NCBI GenBank assembly: GCA_029547745.1
Contig: JAKPOQ010000023.1
Span: 1-60,413, forward strand
Direction of reading: 5' to 3'
From: Actinomycetes bacterium
Lineage (GTDB): Bacteria; Actinomycetota; Thermoleophilia; UBA2241
DNA: 60,413 nucleotides
Shown: piece after piece, positions 35,034-44,540 of the stretch
Layout: every line of letters begins with the position of its first letter
Numbering within the stretch: the stretch's first letter is position 1
Program-made: the position numbers and the translations under genes
The notes under the pieces: generated by a model
Told to the model about the DNA's origin: nothing
Databases searched by the model: none
What the model saw: the letters and a program-made list of their open reading frames with translations, nothing else

Positions 35034-35531
35034 CTACCCCGCCGTCCCAGCGCCGTCCTCGAACAGCGCGGCGTACTCGCCGTAGCCCTCGCGCTCGAGG
35101 TCTTCCTTCGGGACGAAGCGCAAGGCGGCGGAGTTCATGCAGTAGCGCAGGCCCGTCGGTTTGGGCCCGTCCTTGAAGACATGGCCGAGGTGTGACCCGG
35201 ACGCAGCGGCCTTCACCTCGGTGCGCGGCATCACGAGCTTGAAGTCGGCCTTCGTCGTCACGGCGTCGGGACGCAACGGCCGGGTGAAGCTCGGCCACCC
35301 CGTCCCTGAGTCGTACTTGTCGCGCGAACTGAAGAGCGGCTCGCCGCTGACGACGTCGACGTAGATGCCGTCACGGTGCTCGTCCCAGTACTCGTTGTCG
35401 AACGGGGGCTCGGTGGCGCTGCACTGTGTCACGTCATACTGCCGCGGCGTCAGACGTGCGCGCACCTCGTCGTCGCTCCCGGGCGCGCGAGCGGCTGCGC
35501 CGCGCGCGCCCCCCTCTTCCTCGGTCTTCAC
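35034..35531 (-). CDS. msrB: Peptide-methionine (R)-S-oxide reductase MsrB
   Basis: A 165-residue repair enzyme for oxidised methionine. Family blocks: [58 protein letters not shown] and [11 protein letters not shown] with the catalytic Cys. The two CxxC zinc motifs of many MsrB are absent (VVSGEPLF at the first place); TQCSATE offers a Cys that may resolve the sulfenic acid. GTG 35531 is chosen for AAGGAG upstream. Confidence 0.93.
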   Translation of the reverse strand: MKTEEEGGARGAAARAPGSDDEVRARLTPRQYDVTQCSATEPPFDNEYWDEHRDGIYVDVVSGEPLFSSRDKYDSGTGWPSFTRPLRPDAVTTKADFKLVMPRTEVKAAASGSHLGHVFKDGPKPTGLRYCMNSAALRFVPKEDLEREGYGEYAALFEDGAGTAG

Positions 35532-35814
35532 ATTCGTTCTCCTTCGCACAGCGGTCGACCATGCGGATGCCGTCGGCCCCGTCGACCATGTGGGTCTCGT
35601 CGCACGGATGCTTCCCGCACACATGGGCGCGCACACACCGGCGATGGGCATAGGACTCGGGCGCACCACCGGGGCGCCAGTCGCATGCATGGCCGGCGCG
35701 CGAGTCGGACGCACCGTGCCACCGTCCACCGAGACTCGGTGCGTTTGGGCCCCGGCGACGAACGGAGAGACTGGTTGAGAGCCTGCGAGACGATCAGGAC
35801 GAGGAGGGACAGCC
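35532..35814. other. Divergent intergenic region with possible small ORF
   Basis: About 280 bases between msrB and the cupin gene. A minus-strand frame from GTG 35634 reads [20 protein letters not shown] and runs on in another frame into msrB (stop 35434); it is Cys/His-rich with an internal repeat of MVD. GTCGACCATG occurs twice. No operator is evident; promoters for both genes should be here. Confidence 0.4.
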
Positions 35815-36231
35815 ATGGGCGCTGACACCGAGGACGCGACCTGGCAGGTCGCGCACATCGACGAGATCCCGTACGAAGAGGGCGACTCGCCAGGCACCGA
35901 ATGGAAACCGATACGGCGTTACTTCCAGATCGGCGCCTTCGGGACCAATCTGGCACGCGCCACGAACGCGGGCGACGTCCTCACCCATGACCATGACGAG
36001 ACGGGGACGAACCACGAGGAGCTCTTCCTCATCGTCAGCGGGCACGCGACGTACCGCGTCGCCGGCCGGGAGGTCGACGCCCCCGCCGGCACCTTCCTCT
36101 GGGTGCCGGACCCGGCGACCGTCCGCGGCGCGGTCGCCACGGAACCGGGCACCGTGATGCTCGTCGTCGGCGCCGAAGCAGGGAAGGCGTTCGTGCCTTC
36201 CGACTGGGACACGGAACCACTGCCAGACTGA
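35815..36231 (+). CDS. Cupin-domain protein
   Basis: A 138-residue single cupin. The metal motif is split as usual: [28 protein letters not shown] (His, His, Glu), then the second motif [12 protein letters not shown] with weak conservation of its His. Small cupins like this may be sugar isomerases, dioxygenases or sensors; nothing here decides. ATG with AGGAGG upstream. Confidence 0.8.
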   Translation: MGADTEDATWQVAHIDEIPYEEGDSPGTEWKPIRRYFQIGAFGTNLARATNAGDVLTHDHDETGTNHEELFLIVSGHATYRVAGREVDAPAGTFLWVPDPATVRGAVATEPGTVMLVVGAEAGKAFVPSDWDTEPLPD

Positions 36232-36258
36232 CAGCCCAGTGGGCTATCGGAGGTGCCT

Positions 36259-36891
36259 GTGCTGACCCTCTACCAGGTCGAGTGGTGTCCGTCCTGTCAC
36301 GTGGTGCGCCAGGCGATGACGGAGCTCGGCCTCACATACCTGACGGTGAACGTACCGGCGAAGCGCGAGGAGCGGCAGGAGCTCCTCGCCGTCACTGGCC
36401 AAGCTTCCGTGCCCGCCCTGCAGGACGGCGAACGGGTCGTCCTCGGCAGCGACGACATCGTCCGGTACCTGCGGGCGACGTTCCCGGCGCCGGATGACGC
36501 CGCCAGGCATGCCGCCGCCGGCGCGTATCGCATCGCAGCGGCCTCCCCGCTGGCGCCGCCGGCCGCCGTCGCGCGCCTCAAGGAGCTCCTCGAGCAGGAT
36601 GGCCTCGCCGTGTACGCAGAGATCGGCGGCGCCGCGCTCAGTCCGCGGATCGACGCCGAGTACATGCTGTTGCTCGTCGGTATGCCCGGGGCGGCGGCGA
36701 AGGCCTTCTCGATCGACCCCTCGCTGCCGGCCGCGATGGCGCTGCCCATTGCCGTGTTTCCCACGGAAGAGGGCAGCACCGTCGCGGCCGCGGACCCCGT
36801 GGGCCAGGTCTGGCTGCACGGTAACGCCGCCCTGAACGAGCTCCAGCGCTTCGTGCGCAGCCGCGTCGAGGCGGTCTTCGCGCGGCTCTGA
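36259..36891 (+). CDS. Glutaredoxin-DUF302 fusion protein
   Basis: A 210-residue two-domain protein. Residues 1-80 are glutaredoxin-like: LTLYQVEWCPSCHVVRQAM with the CPSC redox site, VPAKREER, ASVPALQDGE (cis-Pro) and LGSDDIVRYL. Residues 90-200 match DUF302: LEQDGLAVYAEI, MLLLVGMPGAAAKAF, LPAAMALPIAVF. The GTG at 36259 is preferred over 36253 because CGGAGG then lies at proper distance. It follows the cupin by 27 nt, likely the same transcript. Confidence 0.78.
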   Translation: MLTLYQVEWCPSCHVVRQAMTELGLTYLTVNVPAKREERQELLAVTGQASVPALQDGERVVLGSDDIVRYLRATFPAPDDAARHAAAGAYRIAAASPLAPPAAVARLKELLEQDGLAVYAEIGGAALSPRIDAEYMLLLVGMPGAAAKAFSIDPSLPAAMALPIAVFPTEEGSTVAAADPVGQVWLHGNAALNELQRFVRSRVEAVFARL

Positions 36892-37077
36892 GCGGGACGC
36901 GACGGCGCGGTCGCGTCGGGCGGCCGCGGGGCGGGCGGCGGCTCGTCGAGAGTCGGTGCACGTGGGGCGACGGCGGGCGAGCGTCGTCGCGGCGCATCGG
37001 CGACGGCGGTTCGCGACTGGGCGTCGCTTGGGCGGCGGCGGGCCCCGGCTCCGCCGACGGCTGGTATCATGCCGGCC
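36892..37077. other. Spacer with TATCAT box
   Basis: No gene is seen. TATCAT at 37065-37070 stands 7 nt before an ATG (37078), the usual distance for a leaderless actinobacterial start. No matching -35. Confidence 0.4.
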
Positions 37078-37194
37078 ATGACTGACCGCCACGCGCATGA
37101 CCGACCGCTACGCACACGACCCGCGCATGAGCGACTGCCGCGTACGCACGGCGAGCGCATGACCGACCGGTTCACAGACATGTCGCGCGGATGA
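37078..37194 (+). other. ATG-bearing repeat leader with overlapping mini-ORFs
   Basis: ATGACTGACCG-like units recur at 37078, 37097, 37127, 37159 and 37191 (spacings 19, 30, 32, 32); the last is the oxidoreductase start. One frame runs 37078-37194 (38 codons, MTDRHAHDRPLRTRPAHERL...) and its TGA overlaps that start as ATGA. A second frame, 37097-37162 (21 codons), ends in an ATGA overlapping the internal ATG at 37159. The peptides are Arg/His-rich. A translated, coupling leader is possible; it may instead be a simple duplication. Confidence 0.45.
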
Positions 37195-38516
37195 GCGACC
37201 TGCTTGCCCCTTTCCCTTCCTCGTGCGACGTCGTCGTGCTCGGTGGCGGCGCTAGCGGCACGTCGATCGCCTACCAGCTCGCCAAGCGGGGCGTCGACGT
37301 CCTGCTCCTGGAGGCGGGCGATATCGCCCAGGGAGCCAGCGGGCGCAACGGCGGCCTGCTCGACACCGCCGTCGACCCCGGGTCGCCGCTGGTCGACTAC
37401 TACTACCGCTCCGCCGAGCTGTGGCCCCGGCTCGCCGAGGAGCTCCTCGACACCGCCGGCATCGACGTCGAATACTTCCGCTCCGGCACCCTGCAGGTCG
37501 TGCTCGAAGGCGACACCGACAAGGACGAGATCGACGCCGAGTTCCGCGGCCACCTCGAACAGGGGTACGACGTGCGCTGGCTCGACCGCGAGCAGACGCT
37601 CGCGCTCTCGCCGCTCTTCCCTGAGGACACGCTGGGCGGCTGGCTGCGACCCATGGACGGTCAGGTGAACCCGATCATGCTGTGCTACGCCCTCGCTCTG
37701 GGGACGGCGCGGCATGGCGGCCGGGTGCGCCAGGGCACGCCGGCGACGGCGCTGCTCGTACAGACGCCGGGCGGCCTGGTCGCGGCGGAGCCGCGGCACT
37801 ATCCCGGCATCACCGGCGCGCGCTCCGCCGGCGGCGCGCCCGGCAGCGCCGCCGCGCCGACCGGCGGCCATGCCGCCCCGGGCGGCGACGCCGCGCCTGA
37901 GGGCCGCAGCCCTGCCCCGACCGGCCGGATCGTCGGCGTGCGCACTCCCGAGGGTGACGTCCTCTGCGACCAGATCGTCGTCGCCCTCGAGCCGTGGACA
38001 CGTCCCTTCCTGGCTCCGCTCGGCCTCGACGTGCCGGTCCGGCCGCAACGCGGGCAGATCTTCGTCACCGAGCCGCTGCCGCCCCTCATGGAGGTCGCCT
38101 GCCTCTACGGTGTCGACCCCTACATCTACTGGCGGCAGACCCGGCACGGCGGCCTCACCATCGGCGGCGCCAGGCCCCAGGACACCCATGGCGACTTCCT
38201 GCTCGAGAGCGTGAGCGCCGCGACGACGCTCGACATCCAGCGCATCGTGCTCGGCATGGCAGCGCGTGTGCATCCGGCGCTCTCCGACACGGCCATCATC
38301 CGCTGGTGGGGCGGCGTGATGGGGTTCACCGAGGACCTCCTGCCGGTGCTCGGGCGGCTCGAGGAGCACCCGAACGTCGTCACCGCCTGCGGGTTCTGCC
38401 CGAACGGCATCCTCTGCGCCCCATTGACCGGACGCGTGATCGCCGACGTCGTGGTCGGGGAAGAACCCGAGGTGCCGCTCGAGGCGTACGCGCGGCGCCG
38501 CTTCGCCGCCGACTGA
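37191..38516 (+). CDS. FAD-dependent oxidoreductase (DAO family) with low-complexity insert
   Basis: A 441-residue glycine/D-amino-acid-oxidase-like flavoprotein: VVVLGGGASGTSIAYQLAKRGVDVLLLEAGDI, GASGRNGGLL, and the C-terminal RWWGGVMGFTEDLLPVLGR with FCPNGILCAP. About 38 residues of Gly/Ala/Pro/Ser (GARSAGGAPGSAAAPTGGHA...) interrupt the middle near residue 205, between strands that are normally joined by a short turn. Substrate unknown; likely an amine or amino acid. A second, distinct DAO-family gene lies at 8963. Confidence 0.85.
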   Translation: MSDLLAPFPSSCDVVVLGGGASGTSIAYQLAKRGVDVLLLEAGDIAQGASGRNGGLLDTAVDPGSPLVDYYYRSAELWPRLAEELLDTAGIDVEYFRSGTLQVVLEGDTDKDEIDAEFRGHLEQGYDVRWLDREQTLALSPLFPEDTLGGWLRPMDGQVNPIMLCYALALGTARHGGRVRQGTPATALLVQTPGGLVAAEPRHYPGITGARSAGGAPGSAAAPTGGHAAPGGDAAPEGRSPAPTGRIVGVRTPEGDVLCDQIVVALEPWTRPFLAPLGLDVPVRPQRGQIFVTEPLPPLMEVACLYGVDPYIYWRQTRHGGLTIGGARPQDTHGDFLLESVSAATTLDIQRIVLGMAARVHPALSDTAIIRWWGGVMGFTEDLLPVLGRLEEHPNVVTACGFCPNGILCAPLTGRVIADVVVGEEPEVPLEAYARRRFAAD

Positions 38517-38534
38517 GCGCCGGCAGCGCAGCAC

Positions 38535-39554
38535 TCACGGCCCCAGGTCGGGGATCGCCGAGAGCACAGTGCCACCGGCGTCGGGCTCGGCCCACGCCCC
38601 GAGGCGGCGGAAGCGCTCGCGGCGCTGGGCGCGGCGCTCGCCGGGCTCGACCTGGTCGAGCTCGGCGAGCGCCGCGCGGATGGCCTCGCCGACCTTGGCG
38701 GCGGCCGCCTCGGGGTTGTTGTGCGCGCCGCCGCGCGGCTCCTCGATCACCTTCTCGATCACGCCCAAGTCGAACAGTTGCGACGCCGTGGGCCGCAGCG
38801 CCTCGGCGGCCTGCGGCGCGAAGCCGGCGTCGCGCCAGAGGATCGCCGCGCAGCCCTCCGGTGAGATCACGGAATAGGTCGCGTTCTCTTGCATAAGGAC
38901 GCGGTCGGCGACGGCCAGGGCGAGGGCTCCGCCGGACCCCCCCTCGCCGATCACCGTCGCGACCACCGGCACGGTCAGGCGTGCCATCTTCAGCATCGTC
39001 TCGGCGATCGCCCGTGCCTGGCCGCCCTCCTCTGCGGCGACCCCCGGGTACGCGCCGGGCGTGTCGACGAAGGTGAGGACCGGGAGCCGATGCCGTTCGG
39101 CGAGCGTGAACAGACGCTGCGCCTTGCGATACCCCTCGGGACGCGCCATCCCGAAGTTGTGTACGGTCTGCTCGTCGAGGGTGCGTCCCTTCTGGTGGCC
39201 GACGACCAGGACGGCGCGGTCGCCGAACCATCCGAGGCCACCGACGATCGCCGGGTCGTCGGCGCGCAGCCGGTCGCCCTTGAGCTCCTCGAACCCCCGG
39301 ATCAGATACGAGATGTAGTCACGCGTGCGAGGACGGTCCTTGTGACGCGCGATCTCGACGGTCAACCAGGCGTCATGGCGTCTCTTCTCGCGCTGGAGCC
39401 TCTTGAGCCGGCTCTGCAGCTTCTCGACCTCTTCGGAGAGATGAACGCCGGGCAAGAGCGGCAAGCGCCCGAGCTCTGTCAGCCGCTGCCTGAGCCAGCC
39501 CTCTCTTGCCGCGGTCTCGCGATCGTCGTGCGGTTCGTCGTTCAGGGGAGTCAC
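38535..39554 (-). CDS. accA: Acetyl-CoA carboxylase carboxyltransferase subunit alpha
   Basis: A 339-residue AccA: SEEVEKLQSRLKRLQRE, RPRTRDYISYLI, FGMARPEGYRKAQRLF, VDTPGAYPGVAAEEGGQ and GEGGSGGALALAVAD (oxyanion glycines) are all present. With AccD it transfers CO2 from carboxybiotin to acetyl-CoA, giving malonyl-CoA for the fab genes upstream. Start GTG 39554 lies in a G6 run at the accD end; see the accD entry. AccB and AccC are not in the window. Confidence 0.93.
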   Translation of the reverse strand: MTPLNDEPHDDRETAAREGWLRQRLTELGRLPLLPGVHLSEEVEKLQSRLKRLQREKRRHDAWLTVEIARHKDRPRTRDYISYLIRGFEELKGDRLRADDPAIVGGLGWFGDRAVLVVGHQKGRTLDEQTVHNFGMARPEGYRKAQRLFTLAERHRLPVLTFVDTPGAYPGVAAEEGGQARAIAETMLKMARLTVPVVATVIGEGGSGGALALAVADRVLMQENATYSVISPEGCAAILWRDAGFAPQAAEALRPTASQLFDLGVIEKVIEEPRGGAHNNPEAAAAKVGEAIRAALAELDQVEPGERRAQRRERFRRLGAWAEPDAGGTVLSAIPDLGP

Positions 39555-40374
39555 CCCCCTTCAGCAGTCGCAAGTAGCTGCCGACCCTGGCCTTGAGCTC
39601 GTTACGGGGCACCACGGCGTCGAGGTGCCCGAGCTCGAGGTTGCGCTCGGCGGTGCCGAACCCCTCGGGCAGGGGCTCGCGCGTCGTCTCGGCGATCACG
39701 CGCGGGCCCGAGAACGAGAGCAGCGCCCCCGGCTCGGCGATGCAGATGTCGGCCAGCGCCGCGAAGCTCGCCATGACCCCGCCTGTACAGGGGTCGGCGA
39801 GGATCGTCACGAAGGGCGAGCCGGCCTCGTTCACGACATCGACGGCGCAGGTCGTCTTGGCCATCTGCATGAGTGAGAGGATGCCCTCCTGCATCCTGGC
39901 CCCGCCGGAGCTGCAGACCGCGACCAGCGGCAGACCCTCGACGGCGGCGAGTTCCGCGCAGCGCCACAGCTTCTCTCCGACGACGCTGCCCATGCTCCCG
40001 CCGAGAAACCCGAAATCCATGACCGCGAGCACGCAGGCGCTGCCGTCGATGGTCGCCGTCCCGGTGACGATCGCCTCGTCGAGGCCGGTCTTGGCCTGCG
40101 CCTCACGGACGCGGTCCGGATAGGCTTCGAGGTCCACGAACTCAAGGGGGTCGAGGGTCCGCACCGTCGGCCACAGTTCGTCGAAGCTGTCGCGGTCGGC
40201 GAGCTGTGCCACGCGCTCCCTCGCGCTCACCCGCAGGTGGTGACCGCACGAGGGGCAGACGAAGAGGTTCGCGCTGACGTCGGCAGACCGGGCGCCACGC
40301 TTGCACGACGGGCAGACCCACTCCGGCCTCGCGGGCTGGGAGTCCTTGCGTTCGATCTCGACGGTGACGCTCAT
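39373..40374 (-). CDS. accD: Acetyl-CoA carboxylase carboxyltransferase subunit beta, 3' end frameshifted
   Basis: AccD with its zinc ribbon (WVCPSCKRG...LFVCPSCGHH) and crotonase-fold core (GFLGGSMGSVVGEK, CSSGGARMQEGI, DPCTGGVMASFA). Homology ends at VGSYLRLLKGG. As written the frame then runs 60 codons into accA out of frame (Arg/Ala-rich). One more G in the G6 run (39554-39559) would give GGG TGA, a stop overlapping the accA GTG as GTGA and a product of about 273 residues. A sequencing error, a real mutation or -1 slippage could explain this. ATG 40374, 22 nt after fabF. Confidence 0.9.
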   Translation of the reverse strand: MSVTVEIERKDSQPARPEWVCPSCKRGARSADVSANLFVCPSCGHHLRVSARERVAQLADRDSFDELWPTVRTLDPLEFVDLEAYPDRVREAQAKTGLDEAIVTGTATIDGSACVLAVMDFGFLGGSMGSVVGEKLWRCAELAAVEGLPLVAVCSSGGARMQEGILSLMQMAKTTCAVDVVNEAGSPFVTILADPCTGGVMASFAALADICIAEPGALLSFSGPRVIAETTREPLPEGFGTAERNLELGHLDAVVPRNELKARVGSYLRLLKGGDSPERRTARRSRDRGKRGLAQAAADRARALAALARRSSLRRGREAAEPAQEAPAREETP

Positions 40375-40396
40375 GGACGAGGCCGGCGGGACGGCG

Positions 40397-41701
40397 TCAG
40401 CCGTCGTACCGGCGAAACACGAGAGTGACGTTGTGGCCCCCGAACCCGAAGCTGTTCGAAGCGGCGGCATCGACCTTCATGAAGCGCGACTCGAGCGGGA
40501 TGTAGTCGAGGTCGCACTCCGGGTCGGGGTCGGTCAGGTTGATCGTCGGCGGAGCCAGACTGTTGACCATGGTGAGGACGGTGGCGACGGCCTCGATCGC
40601 GCCGGAGGCGCCGAGACAGTGGCCGATCATCGACTTGTTGGACGAGATGGCGACCTTGCGGGCATGCCCGCCGAAGGCGATCTTGACGGCCTTGGTCTCG
40701 GCGACGTCGCCTGTCTTGGTCGCCGTGCCGTGGGCGTTGATGTAGGCGATGTCCCCCGGCCGCAGGCCGGCCATGTCCAACGCCGCCCTCATGGCCCGCG
40801 CCTGCGACCTGCCGGTCTCGTCGGGCGCCGTCATGTGGAAGGAGTCCGAGCTGAAGCCGACGCCGGCCAGCTCGGCGTAGATGCGAGCGTCGCGCCGGAG
40901 GGCGTGCTCGAGTTCCTCGAGCACGAGACAGCCGGCGCCCTCGCCTATCACGAAGCCGTCGCGCCCGGCGTCGAACGGCCGCGAGGCTGCCTGCGGGTCG
41001 TCGTTGCGTCGCGAGAGCGAGCGCGCCGCGGCGAAGCCGGCGACGCCGATCGCCGAGATCGGCGCCTCGCTGCCGCCGGCGAACATGACGTCGGCGTCGC
41101 CGCGGCGGATCACGTGGAAGGCCTGGGCGATGGCATCGGACCCCGCGGCGCAAGCCGTACAGGTCGAGCTCAGCGGCCCCTTCGTCCCGAGCTCCAGAGA
41201 CACCTGCGCCGCGCCCATGTTCGGGATCATCATCGGGATGAGCAACGGGTTCGTGCGCTCGGGACCCTGGTTCAGCAGCTTCTCGATCTCGACGTGCAGG
41301 GTCTGCAGACCGCCGACGCCGCTGCCGACCAAGGCGCCCGTACGTTCCGCTTCGGCGCGCGGTTCGACGCCCGCATCGTCGCGGGCCATCTTCGCCGCCG
41401 CGACGGCGTACTGGCCGAAGAGGTCAAGGCGACGGGCCGTGCGCTTGTCGACGTACTCGACGGGGTCGAAGTCGGGCACCTCGGCGGCGATGTGCACGCG
41501 CTGGTCGCTGTGGTCGAAGCGCGTGATCTCACGCACGGCCGACTCGCCCGCGACCAGGCGGCGCCAGAAGCGGTCGACCTCGCAACCGAGAGGCGAGACC
41601 ACGCCCATGCCGGTGACGACGACGCGCCGCGCCGGCTGAGTGCCGGCGCTGCCGTTGGCTGCACTCACAGCGGCGTCCTCCGCGTCATCCGTCACCGCCA
41701 C
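40397..41701 (-). CDS. fabF: Beta-ketoacyl-ACP synthase II
   Basis: A 434-residue elongating condensing enzyme of fatty-acid synthesis. Catalytic Cys in SSTCTACAAGSDA, the first His in INAHGTATKTGD and the second in SNKSMIGHCLGASG; VTGMGVVSPLG opens the fold after a 26-residue acidic N-terminal tail. GTG 41701 follows the fabG stop by one base, with GGGGG upstream. An acpP gene, often found between fabG and fabF, is absent here. Confidence 0.95.
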   Translation of the reverse strand: MAVTDDAEDAAVSAANGSAGTQPARRVVVTGMGVVSPLGCEVDRFWRRLVAGESAVREITRFDHSDQRVHIAAEVPDFDPVEYVDKRTARRLDLFGQYAVAAAKMARDDAGVEPRAEAERTGALVGSGVGGLQTLHVEIEKLLNQGPERTNPLLIPMMIPNMGAAQVSLELGTKGPLSSTCTACAAGSDAIAQAFHVIRRGDADVMFAGGSEAPISAIGVAGFAAARSLSRRNDDPQAASRPFDAGRDGFVIGEGAGCLVLEELEHALRRDARIYAELAGVGFSSDSFHMTAPDETGRSQARAMRAALDMAGLRPGDIAYINAHGTATKTGDVAETKAVKIAFGGHARKVAISSNKSMIGHCLGASGAIEAVATVLTMVNSLAPPTINLTDPDPECDLDYIPLESRFMKVDAAASNSFGFGGHNVTLVFRRYDG

Positions 41702-41702
41702 G

Positions 41703-42454
<752 letters not shown>

Positions 42455-42458
<4 letters not shown>

Positions 42459-43387
42459 GGCGCCTCCACGTACCAGCCTTCCTCGATAAGGGAGGTCACC
42501 GTCGCGACGTCCGACGCCCGTGCGACCGCGGCCTGCGGCGCGATGCGCCGCACGAGACCGCTGAGCACGGAACCTGACCCCACCTCAAGGTACGAATCAT
42601 ACCCCGCCGCCCACATCATGCTCACGGCCGGCGCGAAACGCACCGGCGAGACGAGCTGACGCGCGAGCAGCCCGGCGAGGTCCGTACGCTCGAAGCGAAG
42701 GCTCGTCGCCGAGAAGAACGGCGGATCTGGCGAACGCCAGTCGACCGCCTCGAGCTCGGCCCGCAGCGGCACCAGCGCCGCTTCCATGAGCGGCGTATGG
42801 AAGGCGCCGCTGACGGCGAGCGGCACGACCTTCTTGGCGCCCACCGCGGCGGCGCCCTGCGTCAGGGCATCGAGACCGCCACGGGTCCCACTGACCACGA
42901 CCTGCCCGGGGGCGTTGTAGTTCGCCGGCCAGACGCCGTCGATGCCGGCGCAAAGCTCGTCGACCACATCGTCGGGCAAGCCGATGACGGCCGCCATGCC
43001 GCCCGGCGCGCGCTCGGCGGCGGCGAGCATCTCCTCGCCGCGCCGCCGCACCACGCGCACCGCCGTCCGCAGGTCCAGCGCCCCGGTGGCGACCAGCGCC
43101 GAGTAGTCGCCAAGGCTGTGGCCGATCGCGGCCGCGAAGCACAGGCCCTCGCGGCGGAGGATCCGGAAGATGCCGACCGAGACGACAAGCAAGGCCGGCT
43201 GTGTGTGGTCGGTGCGGTCGAGGATCTCCGCAGGCCCGGCCGCGCAGAGTCGCGCGAGATCGTAGCCGAGCACCTCCGAGGCCTCGGCGAACGTCTCGCG
43301 CATGAGCGGGTCGGCGGCCGCGAGATCGCAGCCCATGCCGACGGCCTGCGACCCCTGGCCGGGGAACATCAGGACGACCTTCTTCAC
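42455..43387 (-). CDS. fabD: Malonyl-CoA:ACP transacylase
   Basis: A 310-residue acyltransferase: FPGQGSQAVGM at the start, the nucleophile elbow GHSLGDYSAL, and the catalytic His in SGAFHTPLMEAA. It loads malonyl groups on ACP. It starts 9 nt after fabH. Confidence 0.95.
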
Positions 43388-43396
43388 AGGATCAGG

Positions 43397-44404
43397 CTAC
43401 AGCTCCCACCTGGTGAGACACGAACCCCAGGTCAGCCCCGAGCCGAAACCGGCCATGAGCAGCGTGTCCCCCTTCTTCAGGCGACCCGTCTGGCAGGCCT
43501 CGTGGAGACAGAGGGGGATCGACGCGCACGACGTGTTGCCGTAACGGTCCAGATTGGCGAACACCTGACGCTCGTCGAACCCGAGACGCCGCGCCGCCCA
43601 CTCGATGATGCGGATGTTGGCCTGATGCGGGACGAAGAGGTCGACGTCCGCGACGCTGAGGCCGGCGTCGCCGAGGACTTTGGCGCATGACTTGACGACG
43701 GTGCGCGTGGCGAACTTGAAGACCTCGCTGCCGGTCATGTGCATGGTATGGCGATGGGCGCGCACCGTCTCGAGCGTGGCCGGCTCGCGCGTACCTCCCG
43801 CGGGGATGTTCAGGAACGGCGCCCCGCTGCCGTCGTTGCCGAGATCGAACGAGAAGATGCTCCCGTTGTCGGTCGGCTGCACGAGGACGGCGCCGGCGCC
43901 GTCGCCGAAGAGCACGCACGTGCCGCGGTCCTCCCAGTCGAGGATCTTCGAGAGGACCTCGGCGCCGAGCACGAGGACGTTCTGGTAGATGTTCGCCGAC
44001 ACGAAGGCGGCGGCCGTCGCGAGACCGTACACGAACCCCGTGCACCCGGCTTGGATGTCGAACGCCCCGGCGTTCACGGCGCCGATACGCTCACAGACGA
44101 TCGACGCCGTCGCCGGCATCATGTGGTCGGGCGAGATCGTCGTGACGATGACGAGGTCCAGGTCGGTGGGGTCGACGCCTCCCGACTCGAGACAGCGGCG
44201 GGCGGCGACCTCGGCCAGGTCGGACGCAGCCTCGTCGGGACGCGCGATACGGCGCTCGCGGATGCCGGTGCGCGAGGCGATCCACTCGTCCGACGTGTCC
44301 AGGAACCGCGAGATCTCGTCGTTCGTCATGACGCGCTCCGGCACATGGACACCGAGCGCTGAGATGCGCGCCCCACGCACGAGGCCGCGACGCAAGCCGA
44401 TCAC
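43397..44404 (-). CDS. fabH: Beta-ketoacyl-ACP synthase III
   Basis: A 335-residue initiating condensing enzyme. Catalytic Cys in IQAGCTGFVYGL, His in HQANIRIIEWA, Asn in YGNTSCASIP; the N terminus RGARISALGVHVPERVMTNDE is typical. GTG 44404 (VIGLRRGLVRG) has GAGGTG nearby; GTG 44380 is an alternative. It starts the acyl chain from an acyl-CoA and malonyl-ACP. 136 nt separate it from fabZ. Confidence 0.94.
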   Translation of the reverse strand: MIGLRRGLVRGARISALGVHVPERVMTNDEISRFLDTSDEWIASRTGIRERRIARPDEAASDLAEVAARRCLESGGVDPTDLDLVIVTTISPDHMMPATASIVCERIGAVNAGAFDIQAGCTGFVYGLATAAAFVSANIYQNVLVLGAEVLSKILDWEDRGTCVLFGDGAGAVLVQPTDNGSIFSFDLGNDGSGAPFLNIPAGGTREPATLETVRAHRHTMHMTGSEVFKFATRTVVKSCAKVLGDAGLSVADVDLFVPHQANIRIIEWAARRLGFDERQVFANLDRYGNTSCASIPLCLHEACQTGRLKKGDTLLMAGFGSGLTWGSCLTRWEL

Positions 44405-44420
44405 CGCCGCACCTCGAAAC

Positions 44421-44451
44421 GCCGGCGGGCGGCGGAGACGCGCCCGCCGGC
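44421..44451 (-). repeat. Hairpin between fabZ and fabH
   Basis: An 11-bp perfect stem (GCCGGCGGGCG) with a 9-nt loop in the 136-nt gap. The gap also repeats CCGGCGACGTTC twice (about 44460 and 44530). It may tune expression of the downstream genes or stabilise the sigma-fabZ message. Confidence 0.5.
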
Positions 44452-44540
44452 ACAGCCGCGACCGGCGACGTTCGCCGACCCGGCGCCGCCGCGACTGACG
44501 GCGCACACAAGCCCGTCGACGCAGGTGGGCCCGGCGACGT

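Noticed and set aside
35034-35897. 287-aa form of MsrB
   Set aside because: The extra 122 N-terminal residues are unlike any MsrB and cross the cupin start; GTG 35531 has a good ribosome site.
36297-38534. 745-aa minus-strand ORF opposite the DUF302 fusion and oxidoreductase
   Set aside because: Spans two real plus-strand genes and their spacer; composition of a GC shadow.
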